This document shows, in pieces, positions 19,670-29,803 of a stretch of DNA of 64,000 nt. Below the pieces are notes generated by a model. It was given only the letters and a program-made list of their open reading frames with translations, did no database searches and had not been told where the DNA came from. Origin of the DNA: Amoebidium appalachense (lineage: Eukaryota > Ichthyosporea). The stretch covers positions 8,556,001 to 8,620,000 of the forward strand of contig CAVNZM010000009.1 in NCBI GenBank assembly GCA_963693365.1, read 5' to 3'. Position 1 is the first letter of the stretch; the number at the start of each line of letters is the position of its first letter. Position numbers and translations under genes: made by a program.

Positions 19670-20660
19670 AATGCACACAGCCCCCTCTATGTTAGGAAGA
19701 AAATAAAACCGTTGCCCTTGCGTGCATTGCGCTATTACACACTGTCATCGTGTCCATGCCACCGCATGCACGTCCACACTCGCAAGCCAGATGCACGGCC
19801 ACTTTCAGCACGAATGCATTTAAAGAAGAAGATAGTCGCTGTCCTATAGCATGTAGGAGATAAGGTGTGTGAAAGTAGTTTGATGCATGCTTCGAATTTC
19901 TTCTGTTGTCGAATACAGCATGCCCCATAGTTTAGCGCACAGGATGCACAACATGCGCATGAACGTATGCATGCCTAAACACATTACGAACATATGCCTC
20001 ATGTATGGCCCTTCCTGGTGCCATGCCCCAACAATGCACTCTGGTGACAGAAGGCATGTAATAAAGTCGATGCAGAACTTTTGTTCGTGCATGCGAAACA
20101 AGAAGTGTGGGGTACGAATTTACAGGTAACTGCCAGTGTGTGGCAATACTGTACAAATACTATAACATACGAACTATGCTGTAAAGCCTGGAATACCCGC
20201 ATGCAAAATAAAATTGCTGCCGGCACACCCCCACCAGAATAAAGAAAACAAAAGAATGTGGTATGGGCACCGTTCCCTCACAACCCCAGCATACAGTGTC
20301 AGTATTTTGGTGGAAGCCTTTCAGTTTCGAATTACGAATACCCTCCTTCACTACTGAAGAAAGTGACGTGGAAGACGAATACGAATACGAATGCAAGGTG
20401 TTGTTGACTAACACATCGCACCATCATGTGTACCTAGGCCCTGGTACGGAGGTGACCATGTTATTCCCTTGCAATATGATGACACTGTAACAATTTAGCA
20501 CGTGCATACCCCACCAATGGGCACATGCGGGAGACAACCCCACAAGCTGCCTTATTGGGCACCTCTGCTAAAACGAATATTCTTCTCACGAAGGAACAGA
20601 AGAATGCCACGAACATGAACCACACACTCCCCAGGCAGCTACTTACGTCTGATATATGAA
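19670..20660. other. Intergenic DNA enriched in GCATGC
   Basis: GCATGC or GCATG-containing words recur (about 19763, 19886, 19918, 19968, 20088, 20199), far above chance. Short frames occur but none is recognisable. The stretch CGAATACGAATACGAATGC at about 20378 echoes the ACGAA island to the left. Confidence 0.45.
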
Positions 20661-20669
20661 AGTAGTAGG

Positions 20670-22110
20670 TGTGTGAAGGTAACCCGATGAACACCAACAC
20701 GAAAGAAAGCACAGCACAAAGCGAAAGACAACCGAGAACCACCAACCACGCCGCCCAACCACACACAGACCAAAGCCCAAACCCACACACCAGCAGCACA
20801 CAGCCCCCGCCCCCCCAGACCCCCCCCCCCCCCCCACCCCCCCCCGCACGGCGAGACCCCGGGACACAAGAGACGGCCGCGGGACCAGAGGCCACACGCC
20901 GGAGAACCCCCCGCAGACAAGAGGCCGAGAGGGCCCCGACCCGAGAGAAGAACGAAGCGCCACGAAGGCCAAAAGAAAGGCGACCGTGACGACGAGGCCA
21001 AGCCCCAGAAGAATGAATGCCTGGAATCCCCCGCCAACGAATCGCTGGCCAGGGAACGAAACTGCCCGAAGGAAGCAGGCGAAGAAGTGCTTTGCCTACC
21101 CTCTTCAAAAGAACCGGGACCACGGGAACATGTCACCCAACGAAGAACACAAGGCACCCCAGCTCCGAAGCAGAAAGAAAGTCCGGGACCGCCCGAGAAG
21201 GCGGGAAGCACCACCACACGAGCACAAGGACAAACAACGGGCAACCCACCCGCTGCCGCACGGGCACCAGCCACAAACAGACCAAACACAGACCGAAGCC
21301 AAACCATAACAAGATCGATTGGCCATTCGGTAGCCGTAGGTATTAAGCACGACAGTTAGCAGATCAGCAAGCACACACACCTGTGTTCAGCACCCACTTT
21401 ACAGCTATATTTTCTTTTTCCCCCCCACTCCTCCGCCGCAGCCCCCGAAAAGCGCGGCCCGCCCCGCCCCCCGCGGCACCCGCGCCGACCCGCGCGACCC
21501 CGCCCAGGCGACCCGCCCGCGGCCACGCGCCCCAGCGGCCACCACCACGGACCCGGACCCGCCGCAGTCCCCCCCCCCGAAATCCCCCCCGCCCCGCCCC
21601 CCGCAGAGACCGGCCGCCCCCCCCCCGCCCAGCACCCAGATGCTGCGCCGCGCCCCCCCGCGACCCCCCCGCCCCCCCCGCGCCCCCGCCCCGGGAGGCC
21701 CGGCCCGCCGACGACCCGCCCGCCGGCCCCCCCAGGGAGAACCCCAGCCGCCCCCCCCCCCGCGGAGCCGACCGCCCCCCCCCCCCCAGAGGTCAGCGGG
21801 GACGACGGCGCGAGACCGCCAGGACACCCGCCCCGCATCACGCCCGCCGCCGCCCCCCCCCCCGGACACCCCCCCGCCCCGCCACGGCCCAGGCCCCCCG
21901 GCCCCAGGACCCCCACCCGCCGCGCCCGCGCCGCCGGCCCCAGCGGGGGGCCCCCCCAAAAAAAAAAAAAAAAAGAACCCCGAGGCATAAGGGCAGGAGA
22001 AGGAGGGGGGGGAAGGGGAGGGGGGGGGGGGGGGGGGGGGGAAGGGGGGGCGCCACAACCAGAGCCGGGGGAGTCGGCCGCACAAAAAGGAAGGGAGGTG
22101 GGGTTCAGGC
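20670..22110 (+). mobile_element. Heavily degraded, GC-enriched copy of a D-family element (A1 end plus gag)
   Basis: The stretch 21250-21420 follows the A1 repeat in order: a GCACGGGCACC-like block, AAGATCGATTGG, TATTAAGCACGACAG, GCAGATCAGCAAGC, TACAGCTATATTTTC. From 21421 the sequence is over 80% G+C, yet it keeps pieces of gag in the right order, such as CCGAAAAGCGC near 21445 and ACCACGGACCCGGACC near 21546. All A/T positions seem eroded toward C/G. The proline-rich frames it yields are not genes. The earlier part (20670-21250) may be another degraded A copy. Confidence 0.5.
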
Positions 22111-22219
22111 TGGGGTTGTTGCGGCTGCAGCAGTGGCCCCCTGTGCCCATGTATGTATATACCTGTGGACCTCACATATATAAGGAGATGTAGTTAATAA
22201 GTTTATTATTTAATTCTAG

Positions 22220-22567
22220 GGTTTTATTTGTGGAAATTATTGACATAAATATTTTTCTGGGTAAACACGTAGGATGGGTGTTCGGTACCAACATAACCAT
22301 GTAGGCTTCATTTCGTGTTTTAGCAGTTAGGGTTGGCTGCCCGCACACGGGCACCTATTAGCCAGTCAAAACATCAGATACCACAGATCACTAGACCGAG
22401 TTATGATTGGCTCGGATCAGATTTCACATATCACTAGATCGATTTTTGATTGGCTCAGATCGGTAGGCTTAGGTATATAAGCACGACAGTTTTTAGCAGA
22501 TCAGCAAGCTACAAACACATCTTCTGTGTTTAGCATCCACAGCCTTACAGCTATATATTCCTTTTCA
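22220..22567 (+). repeat. D2 repeat A1 with CCAAT and TATA promoter motifs
   Basis: TGATTGGCTC occurs at about 22405 and 22448, and GGTATATAAGC at about 22474. Gag starts about 120 bp after the TATA box. The repeat matches A2 (27091-27443), which carries one extra CACA insertion. Confidence 0.85.
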
Positions 22568-22597
22568 TTCTCCCTATCTTTCCCTACGCCGGTCAGC

Positions 22598-23767
22598 ATG
22601 CCGCCGAAAAAGCGCCAGGCCTCAGCCGCCGCCCCTGCCGCGGCACCTAAGCGCCTGACCCGCAGCGACCTCCGCCACAGGCTGACCAACGCTCCCGCGG
22701 ACACTGACGCGCCTCCAGCGGCCCATACCACCACGGACCCGGACCCGCCGGCTACTCTCCCCTCCACTCCTGAAGTCCCCCCTCAGGCCCCGCCGTCCCC
22801 GCAGATGACTTCTCAAGACGCCGTCCTGGCCGCCCTCACCGCCATCAGCACCCAGATGGCTGGCGTCCTGGCTGCTCTCACCAACCGCGACCCTCCCGCG
22901 CCCCCCGCCGCGCCCTCCACACCCGGGGAGGTTTCCCCGGGGCTGCATCTCGGCCCTGACCTAGACCTACCTGCCCTGCCCGCGCCCCCCATCACAGGTG
23001 AGAACACTGGCGACATTCAGCCGGGCACACTCCCGCTTCCCCCCGCGGATGTGCTGGCAGATTTGCGCGCCAATCGTTTCGTCGACCTGTATAAGTTCAC
23101 CCCCGCCGCCCTCCTGGCCCCATCCAAGAAAGGTCAGCATCTGCGCATGGCCGACGACGGCAGCATCGAGACTTTTCGCCAAGACAAACCCGTTCCCCTG
23201 CGTTCACTCGTCATTTGGATCCAAGCTTGGACCCATTACATGGCCGCCAAGCACCACCTCGGCCTCCCCACGGACAAAGACGTACTTTGGACTCAGCACA
23301 TCACTCGCCTCAGCACCCGATACCCGTGGGCCCAGATCCACAACTATGACGTATACGCCCGCACCGTTGCCCACCAGCAGGGTCGGGCTCCGATCGAGTG
23401 TCCCAACCTGCTCGCCCAACTCCACCAGGATCTCCTCCTGCCACCCACTCTGCTCATCCCGGACGCATGTCAGCGCTGTGGCTTCCCCGACCACCCCAGC
23501 GCAGCCTGCCCCATGTACCCCAAGCCCGGCTGTGGTCTTGACGGCTTTAAGCCGCCCCACAAGCCCGGCGGGGGTCAAACCCCTAACCGCCCTGGCCCGC
23601 AACCCGGCCCGGCAAAACCGGCCCGACCCGTGGATCTACCCGCGACGCACTGCAGGAATTTCCACATTAACGGTCGGTCCTGCGCTAAGCAGCCCTGCCC
23701 CTTCTCCCACGTGTGCCCGCTCTGCTCCGGCACACACCCCCGCAAAGACTGCAAGCACAATGCCTAG
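22598..23767 (+). CDS. gag: D2 Gag-like protein with three zinc-binding motifs
   Basis: 389 residues. The start MPPKKRQASA at 22598 is preferred over an in-frame upstream codon (22526) because the upstream 24 residues lie in the A repeat and 5' leader and D1 starts at the same ATG. Ala/Pro-rich N-terminus; folded core about 150-285. Zinc clusters: Cys291-Cys294-His299-Cys304, Cys352-Cys362-Cys367-His371 and Cys373-Cys376-His380-Cys385. It probably coats element RNA in cytoplasmic particles. Only a few residues differ from D1 gag. It is the first gene after the promoter. Confidence 0.92.
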   Translation: MPPKKRQASAAAPAAAPKRLTRSDLRHRLTNAPADTDAPPAAHTTTDPDPPATLPSTPEVPPQAPPSPQMTSQDAVLAALTAISTQMAGVLAALTNRDPPAPPAAPSTPGEVSPGLHLGPDLDLPALPAPPITGENTGDIQPGTLPLPPADVLADLRANRFVDLYKFTPAALLAPSKKGQHLRMADDGSIETFRQDKPVPLRSLVIWIQAWTHYMAAKHHLGLPTDKDVLWTQHITRLSTRYPWAQIHNYDVYARTVAHQQGRAPIECPNLLAQLHQDLLLPPTLLIPDACQRCGFPDHPSAACPMYPKPGCGLDGFKPPHKPGGGQTPNRPGPQPGPAKPARPVDLPATHCRNFHINGRSCAKQPCPFSHVCPLCSGTHPRKDCKHNA

Positions 23768-23911
23768 TCTTCGCGCACACCCACACACACAGCTAGAACA
23801 TAGGGGTTAGGAGCTAGGACACACGAGTACAGGGAAACGGAGCTCGGGAGAACGGGCCAATAGGGCTGAGTACAAAATTTCGCAGGCCAACTACGGCGCC
23901 CGCGCGCGTCA

Positions 23912-23945
23912 AGAATAAATGTCCCTACACAAAGACGTTTATTCT
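23912..23945 (+). terminator. AATAAA-containing hairpin after gag in D2
   Basis: AGAATAAATGTC (23912-23923), loop CCTACACAAA, GACGTTTATTCT (23934-23945). AATAAA lies on both strands. It is 145 bp past the gag stop. The D1 copy is identical in stem and loop. It may set the 3' end of a gag-only transcript. Confidence 0.5.
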
Positions 23946-24161
23946 GGCCACTGCACATAATTTTACTCCCCCCCCCCATCCCACGAGCCTCCCCCCCCCC
24001 CTTACACTCACCTAGCACTCCCTCCCCCCCCCCTTCTTCTACCTCTGTGTCCGCCCACACCCCCGCGTGCTCGGGCACATTCCCCTGCACAGGGCCCCGC
24101 TGCCCTCCCTGCCCACCCTCACTTGGGCCCAGCTGCCCTACTCTAACCCCCCGGGGCCCTG

Positions 24162-24166
<5 letters not shown>

Positions 24167-24204
<38 letters not shown>
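24167..24204 (+). repeat. Poly-C run upstream of the RT domain in D2
   Basis: Almost 40 C residues in a row, the counterpart of 5192-5235 in D1. It encodes proline. In D2 the frame to its left (from a GTG near 24047) does not join the RT frame. Confidence 0.85.
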
Positions 24205-24205
<1 letters not shown>

Positions 24206-24236
24206 CTGCCGGGATCTCCCCAAGGGTACACCACCC

Positions 24237-25889
24237 TTGCTAACCACCCCCTTCCCCCGAGGCTCAGACCCGGAGGCCCGCCCGCTGCCCCAGCACCACA
24301 TTGACACCTCCCGCCTCCGGGAACTGCTGGCCTCCTACCCGGACCAACCATTCGCCGCACAACTCCTCCACGATGTCGAATTCGGCGTCGACATCGGCTA
24401 TCGCGGCCCCTCCACCTCTCGGGTGGGCCCCAACCTACCCACCACCCCGGAGGCAGCTGCCGCTATCACGGTGGATATTGCCAAAGAAGTCGCCCTCGGC
24501 CACCTGCGCGGCCCCCTCTCCCCGGCCCAATTCTTTGACGAATTTCCGGTCCACCGCTCCTCCTCCATCGGCGCCGTTACCAAGAAAGGGAACCCCCCCA
24601 AGTACCGTCGAATCCACCACCTCTCCTGGCCCCGGGGTAGCAGTGTCAATGACAGCATCACCTACCCCGACGAACTTCAGTACATTCGCGCCCGGGATGT
24701 CACCCAACTCATTCTCGACGCAGGCCCCGGCTGCTACATGGCCGTGGCAGATGTGCAGGCTGCCTTCCGGCACATGCCCATCCGACCGGAAGACCACCAC
24801 TTAATGGCATTCAAATGGCAAGGGCATTTTTACGTTGAAACCAGACTGCCCTTCGGCCTGAAATCTAGCCCAGCCATCTGGGAACGGATCGCGGCCACCC
24901 TACAGTGGCTGGCACACCAGCACGGTATTACCCTCATCCGCCACTACGTAGACGACTGGATTATAGTCGCCCCCACACAAGAGCAGTGCCAACGTCACCT
25001 ATCCACCTTCCTGCAACTCTGCCGAGAGCTGCACATTGCCATCTCCGAAGACAAGATGCGGGGCCCGGCTACCCGTGTCGTCTTCATCGGTATCGAATTC
25101 GACTCCATCGCCATGGAGGCACGAATCCCGGCTTCCAAGCTCTCGGACCTACTCGACCTCACTTCCCACCCAAAGCCCACCATCACCATTCGGGACCTCC
25201 AGTCCCTCCTCGGCAAACTCACCTGGTGTGCCCAGCTGGTTCCCCCCGGGAGGGCCTTCTCCCAGCGCCTATGGGCCCTTCTCCGGACCCACCCACACCT
25301 TGCCGGCCACCACCACATACGACTGACTGCTGCCGCCCGGGCCGACATAGCCGAATGGCACCAGTTCCTCACATCATGGAATGGGGTGCACCTCATCACA
25401 CCCCCCACATACACCACCCTGGCCACTGATGCTGCCGGATCGGTGGGTCTAGGAGGCCACTGGCTCGACCAATGGTTCTTCATGCCCTGGTCCCCCTCCA
25501 CCCAAGCCCTCTATGCTCATGAGGGTAAACTCGGTTCTTCCGTCATCGAACTCCTGGCCATCGCAGCCGCCGTGGCCCTCTGGGCCCCCTCCTGGTCCAC
25601 CCACCATGTCCGTATTTTATGCGACAACACGGGTGCTGTGTCTGACCTGCACTCCCGGTCTTCCCCCCACCCCGTGATGGCCAAACTTATTCGGTTCATC
25701 ACCCGCATGGAAATGCAATACCAATTTACGTTACAGGCATCCTACCTACCAGGACCCCTCAACCATCTGGCCGATGCCATTTCTCGTAACCAACTTCCCC
25801 GGGCCCGACGACTCCGACCTTCCCTGCAACCGGAGCCCTGCCCCTTCCCCTCCTGGGTCCACGAGTTCCTATCCCTTCCCTTGGGCTAA
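24237..25889 (+). CDS. pol: D2 reverse transcriptase/RNase H
   Basis: A 550-residue frame as read from 24237; the true N-terminus is probably further upstream (see D1). RT: VADVQAAF 170-177 (Asp172), PFGLKSSP 205-212, YVDDW 237-241 (catalytic Asp pair). RNase H: Asp398 in TDAAG, Glu438, Asp463 in CDNTGAV, Asp513 in HLADAISR. The frame ends soon after RNase H with no methyltransferase domain. This is unlike DIRS1 and PAT and like Ngaro. All catalytic residues are present, so the enzyme could be active. It overlaps the recombinase start by 116 bp. Expression route is unclear: no good ATG and no simple fusion to gag. Confidence 0.9.
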   Translation: MLTTPFPRGSDPEARPLPQHHIDTSRLRELLASYPDQPFAAQLLHDVEFGVDIGYRGPSTSRVGPNLPTTPEAAAAITVDIAKEVALGHLRGPLSPAQFFDEFPVHRSSSIGAVTKKGNPPKYRRIHHLSWPRGSSVNDSITYPDELQYIRARDVTQLILDAGPGCYMAVADVQAAFRHMPIRPEDHHLMAFKWQGHFYVETRLPFGLKSSPAIWERIAATLQWLAHQHGITLIRHYVDDWIIVAPTQEQCQRHLSTFLQLCRELHIAISEDKMRGPATRVVFIGIEFDSIAMEARIPASKLSDLLDLTSHPKPTITIRDLQSLLGKLTWCAQLVPPGRAFSQRLWALLRTHPHLAGHHHIRLTAAARADIAEWHQFLTSWNGVHLITPPTYTTLATDAAGSVGLGGHWLDQWFFMPWSPSTQALYAHEGKLGSSVIELLAIAAAVALWAPSWSTHHVRILCDNTGAVSDLHSRSSPHPVMAKLIRFITRMEMQYQFTLQASYLPGPLNHLADAISRNQLPRARRLRPSLQPEPCPFPSWVHEFLSLPLG

Positions 25890-26973
25890 CCCCCCCCCCC
25901 CCCCCCCCCCAGATCTCCCGTTCCGGAGCAACACTGGCAGATTGGCCCCCCACTTTGCTCCGGCCGAGCTGCTTCGAGCCACCACTACCCTGCAGGAATG
26001 CCAGGCCCTGAGTCTCAACCTCGACTCTCGGGCCTTTTACTCCCGGGTGCAAAAAGTGTTCATCGATTTCTGTGTGGCATCTCGGCTGCAATCCTCCTCC
26101 GGGTCCTCCCTCCCGGCCTCCCCACACACCGTGCAACTTTTTCTCGCCTGGTGTGCCCAACGAGGGGTACAGGCCTCTTCCTTAACCGGCTACAATTCGG
26201 CCATCACTAGGCTCCACCTCGACATGGGCCTCCCTGCTCCCTACCCCCACGACAAGTCTCTGGCCTGGTTCCTACGGGGGGTGGGCCGATGGCAGCTTTC
26301 TCACAACATCCGACCCCGCTCATCCACCAGGGAACCCCTCCTCCCCTCCCACCTCCGCCTACTCCATGGCCAGTGCCCCACCAAGGCCTCCTCGGCCAAT
26401 CTCCGGCTATGGACGGCCCTCATCGTCGGTTTCTGTGGTCTCCTCCGTTCAGGGGAATTTACCTCCAAGACCCTGACTTCTTTCGACCCGTCCCGTCACG
26501 TTAAACGGAAGGACGTGACCTTCAGCTACACCCCCACCGGTACTTTGTCCCATGCCACCCTCCACCTGCCAACCTCTAAGACGGATGTACAGGCCCGAGG
26601 TGTCAACGTCACCCTAGCTGCCCTGCCCCTCACCCACTTCTCCCCAGCCCATCTCCTCCGGCAGTTCCTGGATACAACGTCCGGTCAACCCGACGACCCC
26701 CTCTTCAGTCTCGGTGGCATCCCCTACACCAAGAGTGCTTTCTCTGCCGATTTCCGTGCCCTCCTCTCCCGGGCAGGCCTCTCACCCTCCCGGTTTGCCG
26801 GACACAGCCTCCGCATCGGGGGGGCCACAGCACTGGCTGAGGCCGGGGTCGACGACTCCCGGATCAAACAACTCGGCCGGTGGTCCTCCGACTGCTTCCT
26901 GATCTATACCCGACTTCGTCCGGCCTCCATTGCTGCCACCACCACACGTGTATTCGCCTCTATTCTTAAGTGA
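25774..26973 (+). CDS. D2 tyrosine recombinase (integrase of DIRS-order elements)
   Basis: An intact 399-residue frame starting at the ATG at 25774 inside the RT/RNase H gene. A variable Ser/Pro/Gly N-terminus includes a proline run made by the poly-C at about 25890-25910. A SAM-like core-binding region spans about 85-190. The catalytic domain has Arg225 (LLRSGE), His344-x-x-Arg347 (HSLR), Trp370 (LGRW) and nucleophile Tyr378. All five expected active-site residues are present. It would join the circular cDNA to genomic DNA through its repeats. The stop lies 29 bp before B1. Resemblance to phage integrases is at family level only. Confidence 0.92.
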   Translation: MPFLVTNFPGPDDSDLPCNRSPAPSPPGSTSSYPFPWANPPPPPPPDLPFRSNTGRLAPHFAPAELLRATTTLQECQALSLNLDSRAFYSRVQKVFIDFCVASRLQSSSGSSLPASPHTVQLFLAWCAQRGVQASSLTGYNSAITRLHLDMGLPAPYPHDKSLAWFLRGVGRWQLSHNIRPRSSTREPLLPSHLRLLHGQCPTKASSANLRLWTALIVGFCGLLRSGEFTSKTLTSFDPSRHVKRKDVTFSYTPTGTLSHATLHLPTSKTDVQARGVNVTLAALPLTHFSPAHLLRQFLDTTSGQPDDPLFSLGGIPYTKSAFSADFRALLSRAGLSPSRFAGHSLRIGGATALAEAGVDDSRIKQLGRWSSDCFLIYTRLRPASIAATTTRVFASILK

Positions 26974-27002
26974 AACCTTTGGAGCAAGCATACTGCTCTC
27001 GT

Positions 27003-27090
27003 GCCGTGGTTTACAACCATTGCAGGTTCACTTTCGTCCAAGGGGATGTCCCCCTAGAGGCAACACACGTCCCGGAGTAGTTTTCATAGA
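27003..27090 (+). repeat. D2 split direct repeat B1
   Basis: 88 bp, matching B2. It contains the stem GGGGA-TG-TCCCC near 27043 and abuts A2. Confidence 0.88.
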
Positions 27091-27443
27091 GGTTTTATTT
27101 GTGGAAATTATTGACATAAATATTTTTCTGGGTAAACACGTAGGATGGGTGTTCGGTACCAACATAACCATGTAGGCTTCATTTCGTGTTTTAGCAGTTA
27201 GCGGTTGGCTGCCCGCACACGGGCACCTATTAGCCAGTCAAAACATCAGATACCACACACAGATCACTAGACCGAGTTATGATTGGCTCGGATCAGATTT
27301 CACATATCACTAGATCGATTTTTGATTGGCTCAGATCGGTAGGCTTAGGTATATAAGCACGACAGTTTTTAGCAGATCAGCAAGCTACAAACACATCTTC
27401 TGTGTTTAGCATCCACAGCCTTACAGCTATATATTCCTTTTCA
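27091..27443 (+). repeat. D2 split direct repeat A2
   Basis: A copy of A1 beginning GGTTTTATTTGTGG and ending CCTTTTCA. It has the same CCAAT and TATA motifs as A1, so an outward-facing promoter at the 3' end is possible. Confidence 0.9.
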
Positions 27444-27575
27444 CCCACCCACCTACACCCACACACAACCCCCATTGATCCACACATACGTGCTGTTTTT
27501 TCACGGGGCGAAGACTTCCCCCGTTTTTTTGGGCACATGGACCTCACGGATCAATAAATTGATGACTGGGGGCTT
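27444..27575 (+). other. 132-bp spacer between A2 and B2
   Basis: It is not found elsewhere in the element and is conserved at the same place in D1 (1816-1946). It contains ACACCCACACACAACCCC and TGATCC...GGATCA, a short inverted repeat. In textbook split-repeat elements A2 and B2 are adjacent. Confidence 0.7.
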
Positions 27576-27663
27576 GCCGTGGTTTACAACCATTGCAGGT
27601 TCACTTTCGTCCAAGGGGATGTCCCCCTAGAGGCAACACACGTCCCGGAGTAGTTTTCATAGA
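27576..27663 (+). repeat. D2 terminal repeat B2
   Basis: 88 bp, matching B1 at 27003-27090. It marks the 3' end of the element. Confidence 0.88.
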
Positions 27664-28238
27664 CCTTTAAAAAATAAGGGTAAGGACCTTTAGAGCCATT
27701 GTTTCGGTAGTAAAAGAAGAAAAAGGGAATTAGGACCATGACATCGATTTTTGACCATAAGGGAACAATATCCGAAAAAGGCTAAAAGGAAATCACCAGT
27801 GCAAACATAAATAAGGACCGTTATTAACACACCTCTACAAACTGGGTTCATATCCTGCATAATATATATTAATATACCAGAAAAGAAAAAAAGCAGGCAC
27901 CTAAAATCATACCATTTAAAAATATTAAAGAACTAGGTGTATCGATTCGCTATCATCGGATCACGACCTGCGCAATATTAGACCTGCCAAAAAGGATCAA
28001 CTTTGCAACAATTGTAGACCGCTGGAACACATTAGTATGCTCATAATCAACCTGAATAGCCTGAGAAACTCAAAACATTGAACCGCTAAAATAGCAATCA
28101 CAAATATGCTTTCCAGAAAGGAAAAAACATAATCAATAAATAAATCAACAGATATATATAAAGTACACGGCGCCACATAAATAATAAAGTTTGTTTCGAT
28201 GTACTGATTAGCATCCAAACCACAAACAAACACACCAC
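27664..28238. other. AT-rich flank between D2 and the zinc-finger gene
   Basis: No gene or repeat recognised. It probably includes the 3' untranslated region of the minus-strand zinc-finger gene that ends at 28239. Confidence 0.5.
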
Positions 28239-29771
28239 CTATGAGTGCACCAAGAACCGCAATTCCTGAGACAACATCTGGATAGACTGGTGGTCGTATT
28301 GGTATTCCATAACCATATTCCACGACATCGCATCCTCCGCCGCCATGTATTTCGCATTTTCCTGTCCATCCTTGTGCAAATTCCCGCTGAAACTATGAAT
28401 CGCTCCATTCACGTTTGTGTTCCCGAGCGTGTGAAAGTTGGGCACGCTGCTGGAATGAGCGATGTTTCCTGCCACATGTTGTGGGAGGGAAATCGCCGTA
28501 ATCTCGTACTCCGACATGGATTCACGCATGTCGACACCCAAACCCTCGCCCGGTGGGGAATGTTCCAGAACCGTTGTCTCCGTTTCCATAGCAACCGTTC
28601 CCAGGGCTGCGATCAACGTCTCCTCCCATTCGCCGCCAAGCTGGTGAAAATCTACCTGATTGGTCTCCGGGAACGAATGTGATGGGACGTAGGTCACTGC
28701 GAGAATCTTGTCAAGCAACATATTGTGGTCCATTTGTTCTTGGTCGTGTTTTGATGTCTCAAACGAGTCAATCAGCAGGCGCAAATCGGAAATATCCGTC
28801 GGGCCGGAAATGGTTGCACGCCTCCGCTCTTGCTGCGATCGCAAAACCTGATTGGATAGAGCCACATTGGGAAAACCGCCGGCTTGGGCTGGGTAATCGC
28901 CACTGCTCCTACGAGAGGGTGTGCCACCCAGGCTGCTGTTGCTGTTGGAGCCTAAACTCCTGAAACTTCCCTGGAAATTTCCGATCTGATAATCAGGATT
29001 AGTGTCCTGCACCGTCATTAACCTCTGCAGTAACTCGTTCAGATTCACATCCGCCCTGTTCTCCTTCGTGCTCGACTTACTATCGACCGTAGCCCAATGG
29101 CCATACGTGATTGGCCCAGAACCCTGCGACTCCGACGGCCTTAAAGTCGACGTAGAGTTGCGCCTTAAGACAGGCTCGTGTGCCTTCGCGTTGTCCGAAT
29201 ATTCCGCGTCCGTCTCCATATGCATCGGAGCAATGCTATGGTAGCTCTTAAACTGCCCATCGTGTCCGTCAAACGACGCGGGTGGCCCGGAACTCGCACG
29301 TTTTCTCCCGATCCGGGTCGAGCGAGCGGCGTGCGCGAGTTCAATCTCTGCCAAGGTTTTCGGTTCCGTCCCCGTTTTTGGTACTATAGGTAGGGTGGGT
29401 AGGGTGGGGGGTATGGCTGGGAGGCTGGGTGCAAGGGGGGAGGGGCCCTTTTCGCTCCGTGTAGAGTCCTGACTGCCGACACGAGCAGGCATGCTGTTTG
29501 AACGGTTGCGGCGAGATTTGGTTGTTGACGCTTTGCCTCCCACTGTGTATTGGACGAAAAATGTCAGTGACCGGGGGGAAGGGGTGGAGGGGAGGTGGTG
29601 GTGGTGGTGGTGGGGGAAAGGAGGGGGGGGGGCAGGGAGGTAGGTTTGTTGGACAGAATAACAGTACAAAGATATGTGACAGAAAAGCGTACACAGATAT
29701 GCAACAATGGGCACGTGAAGAATGCAAAAGTCGTGCAAGGGGTGGGGTAGGGTGTGTGTGAGTGTTGGGGG

Positions 29772-29803
<32 letters not shown>

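Larger units (their letters stand above)
22220..27663 (+). mobile_element. D2: tyrosine-recombinase retrotransposon with split direct repeats, most complete copy
   Basis: Order: A1 (22220-22567), gag (22598-23767), poly(A)-type hairpin (23912-23945), RT/RNase H (24237-25889), recombinase (25774-26973), B1 (27003-27090), A2 (27091-27443), 132-bp spacer, B2 (27576-27663). It is inverted relative to D1 and nearly identical to it. Gag and recombinase are open from end to end, and the RT/RNase H core is intact. The only break relative to D1 is an extra C near 24247-24251 that separates the N-terminal proline region from RT. Insertion by tyrosine recombination makes no target duplication, and none is seen. 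Confidence 0.92.

Noticed and set aside
21356-22183. Proline/arginine-rich frames over 250 residues on both strands
   Set aside because: They fall in the GC-eroded D-family copy; codon content simply reflects C/G runs.
22622-23602. Antisense frames of 67-132 residues over gag
   Set aside because: Shadows of the G/C-rich gag gene; they recur in D1 for the same reason.
26714-26973. Phage or bacterial integrase, suggesting prokaryotic DNA
   Set aside because: The recombinase lies in a retroelement with RT, RNase H, Gag and eukaryotic promoter motifs; introns occur in neighbouring genes.
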